Assembly: GCA_009746045.1 (NCBI GenBank)
Contig: RPFO01000288.1
Location: 319,758 to 383,757 of the forward strand
Length of the DNA: 64,000 bases
Direction of reading: 5' to 3'
From: Mesostigma viride
Taxonomy: Eukaryota; Streptophyta; Mesostigmatophyceae; Mesostigmatales; Mesostigmataceae
Part shown: one piece after another, positions 1 through 23,474 of the stretch
Layout: each line of letters begins with the position of its first letter
Position numbering within the stretch: position 1 is the stretch's first letter
Translations under genes and position numbers: made by a program
Notes under the pieces: model-generated
The model's database searches: none
What the model was told of the DNA's origin: nothing
Seen by the model: only the letters and a program-made list of their open reading frames with translations

Positions 1-1560
1 AGGCTCGAGCTACCATGGTCCGGATTCTCCCGATTTCTGACCTGCGCTGGTTGTCTCCTTGATAATACGCCAACCCCTTCAGGGTGACATCCGTTGTCAC
101 GATTCGACGGCTTATGGTCGTCATAGGGAATGAACGCCGGTTCATATGGAACAGTGAACAAGCTGCTTGTCGTCTGTCGAGCTCTATGCGGAGCACGTAA
201 CCTTGTGCAACGATCGTTGCTCAATCCATACGATGCAAGTACCGACTGGATACATACGAAGCAACGACCGACAACAAGCAGCTGGAATTACGGCATGGCC
301 TGGAGGCAACCGCTGGCCCTTCCCTTGCAGCTACGCCGCCATGCACCTGATGTTAAATATTCTGGTCATTTCAAACCAAATTGCGCAAAATGCTGGGGGG
401 GGGGGGGGGGGGGGGGGGTCCAGGGGTGGCCCTTAGCGGGTGTGGCCCTTAGCCGGGTGGATTACCTTAGGCGTGCCGTAGCGCACGGCGCCGCGCCACC
501 TTGAACGGCTCGCCAGGAAGCGATGCCAATGCTGGCAGCTGCTACGTTTATATCCACAATTTCGTTTTCCGCACCAAAGCGGACAAGGGCAGAAATATTT
601 ATTTATTGAGTTCCCCTGCAAGTTCCCCTGCGGCAATATTGTAGGCTTGCGTGACATTCAATCAGCAAAGACAGGGGAGCTGCTAAGGCATTTAGGGACG
701 TTCCTCTTGCGTCTGAAAATGGCGTCCGTTAGCAACATCTGCATGCAACAGTCGCGTATTTGCAGTACGCCCCTGGCTGCGCCCCGTGCAGTTAGCGCGA
801 CTGCCTCAGGACGGGAGCGGTCAGCAACGGCCTGCTCCCAGAATGCTTCAGCTCTGACTCTTAAGAAATGTAAGTTCTTATCTTTCCAAAGGTGACAACG
901 TCCTGGTTGTCCGAACCTAGCATTTGATTCGTAAGCATTCCGCCCACAGGCAAAACACTACCCGAAGACAACACCTAAGCGAGTGTGACCATAAGAGATG
1001 TGTCCATGTGGCTAGCTACGATCACAGCATGCCGCCCGTAAAACCGTTAGAAAGGAGCAGTTACCTGGTACCAGCTGGGCACGCACATTGTGGAAGTGGC
1101 AACAAACACCGTAGAAGAATGATGGGAGTGTGCTGATGGCTAGAATTACCACACAGAATGGACTAACGAGCGCATGAGGTTATCAGGTGCCATCACGTTG
1201 CCGCGCCCATGCTCCCCGTACGGGCAGCTGCGCCTTCCCCACATGCCGCCAGCTGTGAGAACGTTCATGCTACGGTTTTTGCTACATTTTATCTATCATA
1301 TCAGGCCATTATGTTGTATTCCACGCCTGATTGACACGGTTGGCCGGTGATTTCCCTTTCCCCCCCGCGCGCATCCGTCCCAGGTGCCAAGGAGCAGGCG
1401 CCGTTGACGTCCTTCAAGCAAGGTGGGTGAGCTGGAATCCTGCAGTATTGGAAAGCAGAGTGCGTGCCAGAAACGAGGACACGCGTGGGTGGTGCGATGC
1501 CACTGCCAGCACAAGAGCAAGCTTGCACATGTGATTGTAGCTGCCAAGTGTACGGGGGTA
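1..1560. other. Region with no recognised gene
   Basis: No reading frame here resembles a known protein. Visible features are a run of 24 G at 395-418 and, at 1-60, one copy of a short dispersed repeat that also occurs near 15,450-15,515 and inverted near 62,275-62,345. The stretch may contain distal promoter sequence for the IspD gene downstream, but no specific element can be shown. Confidence 0.5.
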
Positions 1561-1576
1561 GGGACGGGAGGTGACG

Positions 1577-2008
1577 ATTGGGGATGGGGCTTGAGGGTGG
1601 GGCTTGGGGGTGGGGCTTGGGGGTGGGGCTTGGGGGTGGGGCTTGGGGGTGGGGCTTGAGGGTGGGGCTTGGGGGGTGGGGCTTGGGGGTGGGGCTTGAG
1701 GGTGGGGCTTGGGGGTGGGGATGGGGGGTGGGGATGGGGGTTGGGGATGGGGGTTGGGGATGGGGGGTGGGGATGGGGGGTGGGGCTGGGGGCTGGGGCT
1801 GGGGGGTGGGGCTGGGGGTTGGGGCTGGGGGTTGGGGATGGGGGTTGGGGCTGGGGGTTGGGGCTGGGGGTTGGGGATGGGGGTTGGGGATGGGGGTTGG
1901 GGATGGGGGTTGGGGATGGAGGGTGGGGATGGGGGTTGGGGCTGGGGGTTGGGGCTGGGGGTTGGGGATGGGGGTTGGGGATGGGGGTTGGGGATGGGGG
2001 GTGGGGAG
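1577..2008 (+). repeat. G-rich minisatellite upstream of IspD
   Basis: About 430 bases of degenerate 12-13 base units of the type GGGGTTGGGGATG or GGGGCTTGGGGGT. Nearly every unit has two runs of four or more G, so the plus strand is dense in potential G-quadruplex motifs. The array lies 400-840 bases before the proposed IspD start codon. Long Gly/Trp or Pro/His frames across it are repeat translation and are not genes. Confidence 0.9.
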
Positions 2009-2416
2009 TGCACTTATGATTGTATGGCGCATCATGCCATGTGTAATCCAAACTGGCTTGTTGGGTGGTCGCATCACACCAGCATCACCAGCGTCACCAG
2101 CCTGTCGTGCCATGCCGCCCCTCTGCAGCATTCGTAGTACCGTCCCCCGTCCTTCCCCCTCCCCACGACTAAAGACCCCCCCCAAGGCTATACTATAGTG
2201 ACCAGACCTCTACAGGAGCACGTATCACGCCACAGTACCGAGAGAGGTGCTGTGCCGTGTGTCACTTGTCACCACCCATGTGCCTGCTTACGAGCACCCC
2301 TACAGTTTGCAGGGCGCACGGTTACCCAAGAAGGCATATGGGTCGCGCCGCCCCCGCCATGTGCCGGCCCCCAACCCCCCGGCGCGGTGTACTTTGGTTT
2401 GGATGTGTCTATAACC

Positions 2417-14754
<12,338 letters not shown>

Positions 14755-15440
14755 GATGCCAGGGCGTGTTAATTAAGAAGTTTGAACGATGGCATTAACA
14801 TGGCTGCCTATGTGGCACGACAATAAAACCGCCAAGGAATGAGCTCCAATACCCTCTAGCTATCATTCGCTGGCCAATTCAAGCAGCTAGGCATGTGCAC
14901 GGCTTTTAGATGTCACGAATGGAGCCAACCTGCATGAACCACCTGAGCCTCAGGAATCACTGATCCAGTTGCTGTGCCTTCAAGCCTTGCAGATCGGAGG
15001 CATGGGCCGGCGTTCAGAGAAGGGGCGTGCGCAATGTGCTGATGCCTGTGCCTGTTGCCCCTATGAGCTCTTCTTCCTGGACCAGGGGTAATGGAGGAGG
15101 CAGGGGGCCATGTCGAGACATCTGCCGTGCACAGTTTGTCTCTTGCTGGCGGTCACCTTGAAAAGACATGCCCTAGATACCAGATCATCGGCACTCTCGG
15201 ATGGGACAACCGGACTTGTTGCAAGCTTGCAACACACGCAAAAAGAAAAGTGTTTCAGAGGAACCACGTACCTTTGCCTCTGGTGGGGAGGTGTCATCCC
15301 GTCCGAACAATTAAAATGTCCGCAGCATGTGGGGGTATTTTTTGTTTTGCGTCACCTGCACTGTGGCTGTACAACCGCCAGTCTCAGGGGCCAGATCATT
15401 TTTGTTCATGTACTACAGTAGACTTAACAAACGCAGATAA
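14755..15440. other. IspD 3' flank, no gene recognised
   Basis: Contains the AATAAA 68 bases after the IspD stop codon and otherwise no recognisable coding sequence or repeat. The longest open frames (near 15,061-15,513) on both strands resemble nothing known. Confidence 0.5.
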
Positions 15441-15449
15441 GATAATAGC

Positions 15450-15515
15450 AGGCTCGCAAGCTACCGTAGTCCGGAATCTCCATCTTGGTTGTCTTATTGA
15501 TAGTTGTCTCTAGTG
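15450..15515 (+). repeat. Dispersed short repeat
   Basis: Resembles 1-60 (AGGCTCG, AGCTACC, GTCCGGA, TCTCC and TTGTCT blocks in order) and the reverse complement of 62,275-62,345. No internal coding frame or obvious polymerase III boxes. Confidence 0.55.
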
Positions 15516-15659
15516 ATGCTCCAATAAAGATGACAGAATGTCCGAGCTTTGACGCTAATTATAAAAGCTATTTGATACAATTCCTGGTCCTCCAAAGTAT
15601 GACCTGTGTTCGACAACAAAAGAGAATCACATGATCAAGTACATCGGTCATGGAGCAGT

Positions 15660-16110
15660 ACTTAATTAATTAGCCCGGAACACGTACACTGCGTCACGTG
15701 AGCATAAGTCCTCGATGAGATGGAAATGGAATCAGTCGACTTCTCTAGTCCTTACACAACCTTGGAACGCCATGCGTCCATGAATAGTTGTCTCGCTTAA
15801 TAATAATGGAGGGCCCAGAGGTTGACTATCTAACCTCTGATGGCGGGGTTGTGGGCGCCGTGCGGCCCTAACCACTATGATTAGGTCGTATTTGGTGGTT
15901 CACATGTGTTACCCCCGCCAACTGGGGTTGGTATCCTCCATAGCCTCCGGTCATTTCTCATTGCGAGTCATCTGCCTCTAGATCACAGATAAGCCAGGAG
16001 GCTGCTCGGGCGTGATACCGTTCCTGGAACACCACATGTCCAGGCCTAGCCTATCGCGGAAAGTCCAGGGGTGGCCATCTTGCCGCGCACGACGGGGGCC
16101 CGCCATGTAA
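15660..16110 (-). mobile_element. LINE 3' end relic
   Basis: Matches the 3' part of the LINE relic at 54,605-55,000 in the same orientation: the TTAATTAATTA tail, CTGCGTCACGTGAGCA, AGTCCTC, ACAGATAAGCCAGGAGGCTG and CGGAAAGTCCAGGGGTGG blocks occur in the same order. Only the last coding segment and the 3' untranslated part remain, strongly diverged. Confidence 0.7.
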
Positions 16111-16139
16111 TGACACATAGGACTCTTGAAGTGGACGCT

Positions 16140-16502
16140 GGGTTACCTGGCTAGGAGCGAACCTTACAGAGGCTGGGGCAATCCTTGCGTACAATCCTTG
16201 CAAGAATGCTCTAGAACAGGTCGGAGTTCCCCCCGAGGTCCGAGAAGATGGTGCAAACAGGGATTGCGGGTGTGCTCGAGTATTGGTCCAGGCACCCCCC
16301 CTTTAGAAGCGCTCTGAGAAGCCCGTACATACAGGCGTCGCGGATGCGCTCTAGCATTTGTTGGAGCAGCCCCTTCTTAGAGGTGTGAGCGAACCTTGCA
16401 AACAGGCCTTGCAAGTATGCTGTAGAACAGGTCTGAGACAACCTAGTTCAGGAAAAAGTATGAGAAAATCAAGTTCTAGATTAAGTCTGAAAAGACCAAG
16501 CT
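16140..16502 (-). repeat. Decayed duplications of the PEN-2 terminal exon
   Basis: Fragments resembling the last 25 bases of PEN-2 exon 2 (plus-strand CTAGAACAGGTCCGAGAAGAC at 16503) recur near 16209-16228, 16236-16248, 16423-16440 and 16474-16499. Two larger units, about 16,150-16,235 and 16,386-16,445, share GCGAACCTT ... CCTTGCAAG ... TAGAACAGG. A minus-strand TGTAA (plus TTACA near 16,150) could be a chlorophyte polyadenylation signal. Confidence 0.65.
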
Positions 16503-18218
16503 CTAGAACAGGTCCGAGAAGACAGACTCGTCCACCCAGTCCACGTTGAGCTTGTCGTACATGCGCTGACTCAGCACCTTGTTGCCGCCGATGAGGTAGA
16601 TGAGGGACCAGGGCAGCAGGCAGAGGGTGAAGATGACAAAGCCGATGAGGGAGCGGCGCGCGTCTGGCAGTGCCGGCGGCGTGGATAATAGCAGCACACG
16701 TGCATCGGGAATGGGGGTGGGGGGTGGGAAGGCGATCAAACAAGCAACAAGTGTTAGGGAGGGAAGACGATAAAACAGCAAAAAGCGACCGGGAGGGAGT
16801 GCGGCGAAGCACAAGATGCATTACTGATGACCACAAGCATCGGGTATAGAAGACAGCCTCTGGGAGAGAAGAGTATCAATAACAGTAAGCGTTACATGAC
16901 ATAATACATATTATTAATAACATACTATATTCAGGGAGAGAAGAGGATTGATAACCGGACGTGTTAGGTAAGAATGCATATGCAATGCAGCAAGCGTTAG
17001 ACATGCACATGCAATGAAGAAGGCATAAGGGAGGCAACCGATAGGGAAGCAAGCGCTAGGGACACAAGCATGTTTAACGGCAGCAGGTGGTAGGGAGGAA
17101 CGTTGACGATTGACATCTAGCGTTCGACAAGAACGTGCGGAGCGGCAGGCTCTAGTAAAGAAGACTCTTCATCACAAACCAGCATCGGGGAGGCAAAGGG
17201 GTGCGTTGCGAGGTCAGACGCGCGAGAAAAGATAGACCGTGTGGTGGACGAGAAGTGAGCCATTGACTCAAGGAATGGAAGGTACGGCCATGCACTGGCA
17301 GGCGCTATTTAAACACCTGGCAGGGTTCCACAAGAATGGTTGCGCCGTGCTACATGGGTGCATGAGCATCCAACGGCCTTGACAATGTCTTATGGTGCCT
17401 TAAAACGCCTGACGATGTCTTGAGGTGCCTTGCGATGCCTTATTACAAGCAGACTGGTAGGACAGATGAAAAGTGCTACCATCATAATTAGTATGAATGC
17501 TTAGTAGACCTTGACATATGGATGATGGTAACTATATTTGTGCGGATATTTATATGAAGAATGACTTACTATACTTAGCATACATAGCATATATACCGTA
17601 TTGCTTCCATCCCAGTGTATGCTAGGGAACTGTCGTTACGCGCTACATAAAGATAGCAGCGCCATTGCAAAGGACTTGGCTCCGGCTTGGTGATACAAGG
17701 GATACTACTATGAACATAATCGTTCTTGTAGAAGGCCTTGGCAAGGTCTAGATGTGTATATATACATGCATTAATCGATAACGAATATATATGTTTAGGA
17801 CAACGCATATAAATGCCCAGAACTAGTTCGATTTGATCCCCATGGGCTACAAACCAAGAACAGCAACAGCAAAAGCGTCCCAGTCGGAATACAAACCAGG
17901 TAGCGCCTTTAAAACTCAGGCCTACACGCGCCTATCATGACAGAATTCGCCGTAGTGGGACACAGCAACACTTAGATCACGGTTACGTCGGTATTCAACT
18001 GACCATGAAGAGGCGCAAAACTTACATAATCTGATAGGGTGGTTGACCAGATGCTCTGATCGAAGAACAGGCCAGAAATACCAGACGTTGACGAACCACA
18101 TCCATGGCAGTAGGAAAAATCCGAAGTAGTACATCCGTTTTGATGTTCGGATCGCATCATCTTCGCTAAGACCCATGTCGCCATCAATCGTAAACGGGAA
18201 AGGGCGAGACCCCGACAT
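16503..18218 (-). CDS. PEN2: Presenilin enhancer 2 (PEN-2), gamma-secretase subunit
   Basis: Small membrane subunit of the presenilin/gamma-secretase intramembrane protease. Exon 1 runs 18218 to 18026 and exon 2 from 16663 to 16503 on the minus strand, joined by a GTAAGT donor and a CTGCCAG acceptor. The total is 354 bases, 117 residues (human 101, Arabidopsis about 146). The split codon gives IRLYARRSLIGF, matching the plant IRNYVVRSAIGF pattern. Conserved stretches are GLSEDDAIRTSKRMYYFGF, LLPWMWFVNVWYFWPVLR (hydrophobic segment 1), SLIGFVIFTLCLLPW (segment 2), IGGNK and MYDKL. The cytosolic N-terminus is short and there is no signal peptide. The 1.36-kb intron is free of large satellites. 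Its 5' flank is followed after 616 bases by the copia LTR, so upstream control sequence may have been displaced. The family assignment is by recalled similarity to plant PEN-2 and was not searched. Confidence 0.9.
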
Positions 18219-18834
18219 GCCGCTATGCTAATCTTGGTTGTGAGTTAAAAACCCATGCCCCCACGCGTTTGGGAATCACCGAGAATCGTTATAGCTACCC
18301 TCCATTCGCCATGACTTATCTTAGCACAGGCAGTTGCTACGGTCGGGTGGTCCGCAGTGGTAATGACAGGTTCAAAACGCCATGTCGACAACACAGTTTT
18401 TTGAGCAAATGACGCATATGGCCAACACGCCCGCGTCACGCGGCTCAACCGATATAATTTCCGGCCTCACCATTCGGGGGGGTTTACGCCGTAGATCAAC
18501 GCCCAGTTCGTTTCACGTACATGACGGAACTCGTCATGACCCACAGTCATACAACGTGCTCGTAACAACGTACTCGTGTAGTGTGACGCGTGTCTTGCGT
18601 GAATTGCGTCGTGAAAAATTAAATTATTGTCTCTGAAAACTATCACAGTTGCTTTGGGGAGAATTCTTTTGTTTGCTACTGTCAGTCAGTTGGATGACTT
18701 GGATCCCACGCCGCACATGGGCAGCAGAGAGTCTATATAGCAGTCGAAGGGCCGGATTCCGGAATATACAGTCAGGTTAAAAGTGTACATTCTGTATTCG
18801 CAGTCGCCCCGCCCGTTGGATCCACTATCATAAC
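18219..18834. other. PEN-2 upstream region
   Basis: No gene recognised. This is the presumed promoter side of PEN-2 (minus strand) up to the copia insertion. The pre-insertion target ATAAC is at 18830-18834. Confidence 0.5.
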
Positions 18835-19265
18835 TGTTAGGAGTGAGAAAACAATGTTTGCCACAAAGTTTTACTTTATTTCACTCAGATAAAAATAAGT
18901 CTCAGTCGGCAGCTGGCCGGCTGCTAGTTCCACCACAGGAGTGTGTGAGGTGTGAGGTACTGAGAGAGCAAACAAGGTGCGTAGCTTCGCCTTTTAAACA
19001 ATTCCAGGCTCAGCTACTGGGTAGCAGTTATGATCTACCTACAACGTGGCCACACCAAACCGGTTCTTTTCTGACTGTGTGGCAGTTACAATCATAACGT
19101 GATCTCAAGCCAACCATTCACAACCAAAGTTCAAGGTCAGTCACAGAATGACTGGGTCACTTATGGAACAGAACTTAAACATGCGGCACATGCCCGTCAT
19201 GTAGTCCAGAGCTAGCACTAAACTATAAGTACTAGTTTCAGGCAGGTGTGTCGATACTTCTGACA
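18835..19265 (-). repeat. Copia 3' LTR
   Basis: 431 bases, TGTTAG...TGACA on the plus strand. It differs from the other LTR by one C/T change and one single-base indel on direct reading (19199-19215 against 25079-25095), indicating recent insertion. Confidence 0.93.
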
Positions 19266-19406
19266 CCCCCCTTACTCGGCACACAGGCCGGAAAACAAAC
19301 TCAAGCAAGCCAGAACAAATGTTCACTAAAAGAACTGTAGTATGGGACCAGTGTCACAGGCTAGCAAGTGTGTCCTTATGTTGTCTCATCACTAATTGCC
19401 AGTAAC

Positions 19407-19709
19407 TCAAATACCCAACAACTTGTGTCTGAGCTCCACAAAACGTGGCTCAGGTAGTGCCTTGGTGAGCATGTCGGCGATCATCGCTGCCCCAGGAAGG
19501 TGAGACACCTGAACGGTGCCATCCGCGACCTTCGCGCGAATGTAGTGGTACTTGACGTCGATGTGCTTGGTACGCCGAGGGTGAACAGGGTCTCGTGACA
19601 GAGCCACAGCACCAGTGTTGTCGCAAAACACCTGAATTGGCCCTGAGGCCGGGTCACCCAACTCCTTGGTGATGGTGAGAAGGGGACCACCTGCTGCGTG
19701 ACACCGCAC
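19407..19709 (-). CDS. Copia RNase H C-terminal part (out of frame)
   Basis: Carries the end of the copia RNase H domain: QVFCDNTGAVALSRDPVHP, RTKHIDVKYHYIR and DMLTKAL, the usual copia terminus. It is one base out of frame with the upstream reverse transcriptase frame; the break lies near 19,680. It would be made only through a frameshift, otherwise this is a mutation. Confidence 0.85.
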   Translation of the reverse strand: MRCHAAGGPLLTITKELGDPASGPIQVFCDNTGAVALSRDPVHPRRTKHIDVKYHYIRAKVADGTVQVSHLPGAAMIADMLTKALPEPRFVELRHKLLGI

Positions 19710-21328
19710 AGGGCCATGTACTCGGCCTCACAGGTGGACAGGGCTGGAGTGGGCTGCTTGCGACTGGTCCACTCCACCGCAGCACCGCGGTACATGACCA
19801 CGTTGCCAGTGATTGACTTGCGGTCCACAGGATCGTTTGCCCAGTCGGCATCCGAGTAGGCCACCAGCCCCCCCTGCCCCGAGTAGGACAGACCCAGGTC
19901 CTTGGTGTGTACCGCGTACTGAAGCACCCGGCGTGCCAGCCCAAGGTCGCTTACAGTAGGGTTTTTCATATTCTGAGTCAGCAGGTTGACTGCGAATGCC
20001 AGGTCAGGCCGAGTGCATCCCATCGCATACAGGAGTGCCCCGGTGATCGCTTGGTAGACGCGAGTGTCGTCCGCGTTGAGAAGCCCCCCCTCACCACGGG
20101 GGGTGTTGGGGACGACGGGCGTCTTCACCGCCCGTGGGGAGACCCCAAAGCGCTCAGCGAGGGCCTCCAGATACGGGCCTTGGTGCAGAAAAACTGTGCG
20201 CGCCGGCGGGTCGAGGACCAGGGAGACCCCCAGAAAGAGGGAGGGGGCATCCGTCTCGGTGATCTGGAAGCGCTGGGACACCCGTTGGGTCCACTGCGAT
20301 AGCCACTCCGCCGAGGAGTGGGAGACCAGGAGATCGTCGACATGGACGAAGGCAAAACCACCAACATACAGGAACAGACACGTGTCCGTGGTGCTCTGGA
20401 CAGCGCCAGTCTCATGGATGAGGTAGTCCCGGAGCGTGTGGTGCCAGTTCCGGGGCGCCTGTTTGAGCCCATAGAGGCTCCGCCGGAGGCGCCAGAGGTA
20501 CGTTTGGCCAGTGGGGTCGCGCTCCTCAAAGCCCTTGGGGGGAAGGACATACACGTCCTCCTCCAACTCAGCATAGAGGAACGCGGTGCGGACATCCAGC
20601 TGCCGGATGGGGTGGCCAGCAGTGCCAGCACGAGCCAAGCCCAGGCGCACGGTGGCAGCACGGACGGTGGGAGCAAAAGTCTCACCGAAATCAATGCCCT
20701 CGCGCTGTGCAAACCCCTTGCACACAAACCGGGCCTTGCACCGCCCATCAGCTTTCTGGGCGAAGACCCACTTGGTGGGTAGGAGCTTGGCACCGCGCGG
20801 AAGATCACGCATATGCAGAAGCTCGTAAACCTGGTGCTCCTGGAGGCTGGCCAGCTCACTCTCCATGGCCGTGCGCCATTCCGGCAAGGCAAGGGCGGCA
20901 GCGGGAGAGGAGGGCACGGACGCAGGCTGGCTATGAAAAGCAGCAGCGAAGCACAGGTCAGCGACAAGTGAGTGATGCGCGTGGATCCGTGCAGCCTTGG
21001 TGACAGGTTGATCCGGCCAGGAAGAAAGTGCGTCATCCAATACATCATCGCCCCCGAAACCAGGGGGAGCGGGGGTGTTACTGCCATGAGAAAGGTCGCC
21101 ACACAAGGCAGCACCACGGGAACCCCACACGGGGAGGAGACCTGCAGAGGCACCAGGGGACGCCGGAGGAGAATAGCCGGTGCTGTCAGCCGTGCTCTCC
21201 AGGTCAACCGAGGTACTCAAATGCGGCGGAGGCATCCCCGCCCCGGCGTGTTCATATGACGCCGCAGAACGCGAGTGGCCAGAGGCCTGTCCGCGCAACA
21301 GAGGGGCATGCTGTCGAGCATCTGACAC
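19481..21328 (-). CDS. Copia reverse transcriptase and RNase H
   Basis: Second part of the copia polyprotein. After a low-complexity linker comes the RVT_2-type reverse transcriptase: LPEWRTAMESELASL, TKWVFAQKADG, KARFVCKGFAQREGIDF, QLDVRTAFLYAELEE, the catalytic FVHVDDLLV, then RNase H with AYSDADWANDPVDRKS and LSTCEAEYMAL. The last 70 or so residues of this frame are off-frame translation after the break near 19,680. The frame lies in -1 relative to the gag-integrase frame, which it overlaps at 21217-21328. That overlap could be programmed frameshifting or a simple deletion. Confidence 0.9.
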   Translation of the reverse strand: MSDARQHAPLLRGQASGHSRSAASYEHAGAGMPPPHLSTSVDLESTADSTGYSPPASPGASAGLLPVWGSRGAALCGDLSHGSNTPAPPGFGGDDVLDDALSSWPDQPVTKAARIHAHHSLVADLCFAAAFHSQPASVPSSPAAALALPEWRTAMESELASLQEHQVYELLHMRDLPRGAKLLPTKWVFAQKADGRCKARFVCKGFAQREGIDFGETFAPTVRAATVRLGLARAGTAGHPIRQLDVRTAFLYAELEEDVYVLPPKGFEERDPTGQTYLWRLRRSLYGLKQAPRNWHHTLRDYLIHETGAVQSTTDTCLFLYVGGFAFVHVDDLLVSHSSAEWLSQWTQRVSQRFQITETDAPSLFLGVSLVLDPPARTVFLHQGPYLEALAERFGVSPRAVKTPVVPNTPRGEGGLLNADDTRVYQAITGALLYAMGCTRPDLAFAVNLLTQNMKNPTVSDLGLARRVLQYAVHTKDLGLSYSGQGGLVAYSDADWANDPVDRKSITGNVVMYRGAAVEWTSRKQPTPALSTCEAEYMALCGVTQQVVPFSPSPRSWVTRPQGQFRCFATTLVLWLCHETLFTLGVPSTSTSSTTTFARRSRMAPFRCLTFLGQR

Positions 21329-23415
21329 GGTGAGGTAAGATGTCGGCGCCGAGGCAGGAGCCGGAGCCGTCGGAGCAGGCCGTTCCGCACAAGTGCCTGG
21401 ATGGCCGCAGCGGCGGCCGGGGGGAGAACGAAACGCTCAGGAGTCCCCCCGATGCTGACATAGCTGTCCTCACGGCCTGCGGGCAAGGCAGTGGAGGGCG
21501 TTGCCGGCCCCCCAGAGTCCTCGGCAGAGGCAGAGGGTAACTGCAAAGGGGCAGGAGTCAGCATGTCGGCGGGAAAGAGGTCGGCCTCCGCAAAGGGGGC
21601 CGCCGGGAGCCACTGCGCAGCCTGCGGGGCCCGGTTGCGCCACGTCTCGTCGAACTGCACGTGCTTGCGCTCGATGACACGCCCGCCGCCCGTCGCCTTG
21701 TCGGGCACCCATACGAGGTAGGCCGGGGAGTCAAGCTTGTATCCCACGAAGAGGCCATCCTCAGCGCGAGAATCAAACTTCTCACGGGCTGCCCCCTCAA
21801 CCAAGACGTGGGAGGGGCAGCCAAACACACGCATGCCGGATAAATCCGCAGGGCGCCCATACATGAGGAAGTAGGGCGTTGCGTGCTCCGGGTTGCTGCG
21901 GCAGGGCAGCCTGTTGATGATGTAGATGGCGCATGCAAAGGCTAGAGCCCAGAACTCCTTGCCGAGGCCAGCATGCGCCAGCATGCTCCTGGTCATGCTA
22001 ACTGCGACGCCCCAGAATCGCTCCGCCACGCCGTTCTGCTCCGGCGTATAGGGGGACGAGAACTCTTGCCGCACGCCATACTCGGCGCAGACGGCGCGCC
22101 AGTCCTGGCCAGTGAAAACCGCGTCTTGGTCGGAGCGAAGCTCCACAGGCGCCGTGGCCGCGGACGCCCGGAACGGCTTGATCTCCGTGGCCAGGAAGTG
22201 ACGCAGGCTCCCAACGGCAGCGTCCTTCGTCTTCAAGAAGTAAACCCAGTGAAAACGAGTGGCTTCATCCGTGATGCCCAGGACATACCGCCAGTCCCCC
22301 AACACGGCAGGGGTCCGCATGGGACCTAGCAGGTCGCAGTGCAGGCGATGGCGAGGGGTCGCGCAGCGTGGCGTCGTGCTGGGGGGAAAGCTGCTCCGCC
22401 GCAAGTGACCGGCAGGGCAGGAAGGACACGTGGGAGCCTTGGGACCGTGGGTCACCATGTTTGAGGCGGGGTCGGCGGCTAGCCGAGCAATACGATCCGC
22501 GCCAGCGTGTCCGAGGCGCAGGTGCCACTGCATCAGGTCCACGGGGGCGGCTGATGTGGCGAGGGCATGGGGCGCCACCCCGCGGAGCAAGTAAATGCCG
22601 TCACACTCCACGAGGGGGAACGTGCGGGTCCCCAAAGTGAGGCGCAGGTGCTTAAAGTCCACATCATGGCCGGCTTTAAAGAGCTGGCTCACCGAGAGTA
22701 GGCGGGCCTGAAGGCCTGGGACATACAAAGCTGGGCCGAGGTGCACGTCCGGGGTGCCGAGCCGGAGAAGCAGAGGGCCCCTGCCGCCCGCATGCAGATT
22801 GCCGCCCGAGCCGGTGATGCGCAGCCGGAAGGCGGGATCAAATCCATCGCCAAAGTCCGCCCGGTGAGGCGTCATGTGGTACGTGGCACCCGTGTCAACC
22901 ACCCACTCCGGGGCACACCTAGCCGAGGCCGTTGCGGCCGTGTGAAGCACAGAAGGAGCGGTGGTTGAGGAACCAGCCGTCGAGTCCGAGGAGGTGCTGG
23001 GGCGGGGTGCCGAGAGACGACTGCCCGAGCGGGACGGGGAAGGCGCAAGGCCGTGCACTGGACGAAGCGAGGCCTGCCCGTGAGGCTGCACACCGTCGCG
23101 CAGGGAAGCACCTAAAGGGCCTCGACCCACGTGGAACGCGTACGTCGTCTCCAAGGGAGGCAGGCCTGCGTCGGTGTGATGGGCGTGCCCGGCGCCGTCA
23201 CCGCGGAGGTGAGCAGGGCGCTGGGCGGGATGGGCAGTCCAGCAGGTGGCGGCGTCATGTCCAGGCTTGGCGCAGACGGAGCAGGGCGGCCCGCGACCAC
23301 GCCCGACCCCTGCGCCACCACCGCGACCACCACCGCGCCCGCCGCGCCCCCCGCTGCTACCGCCATGGCCGTGGCCGTTGCCGTGGCCATTGCCGTGGGC
23401 GCGGCCGTTGCCGTG

Positions 23416-23474
<59 letters not shown>

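Noticed and set aside
1296-2198. Pro/His- and Gly/Trp-rich frames
   Set aside because: Translation of the G-rich minisatellite in several frames at once.
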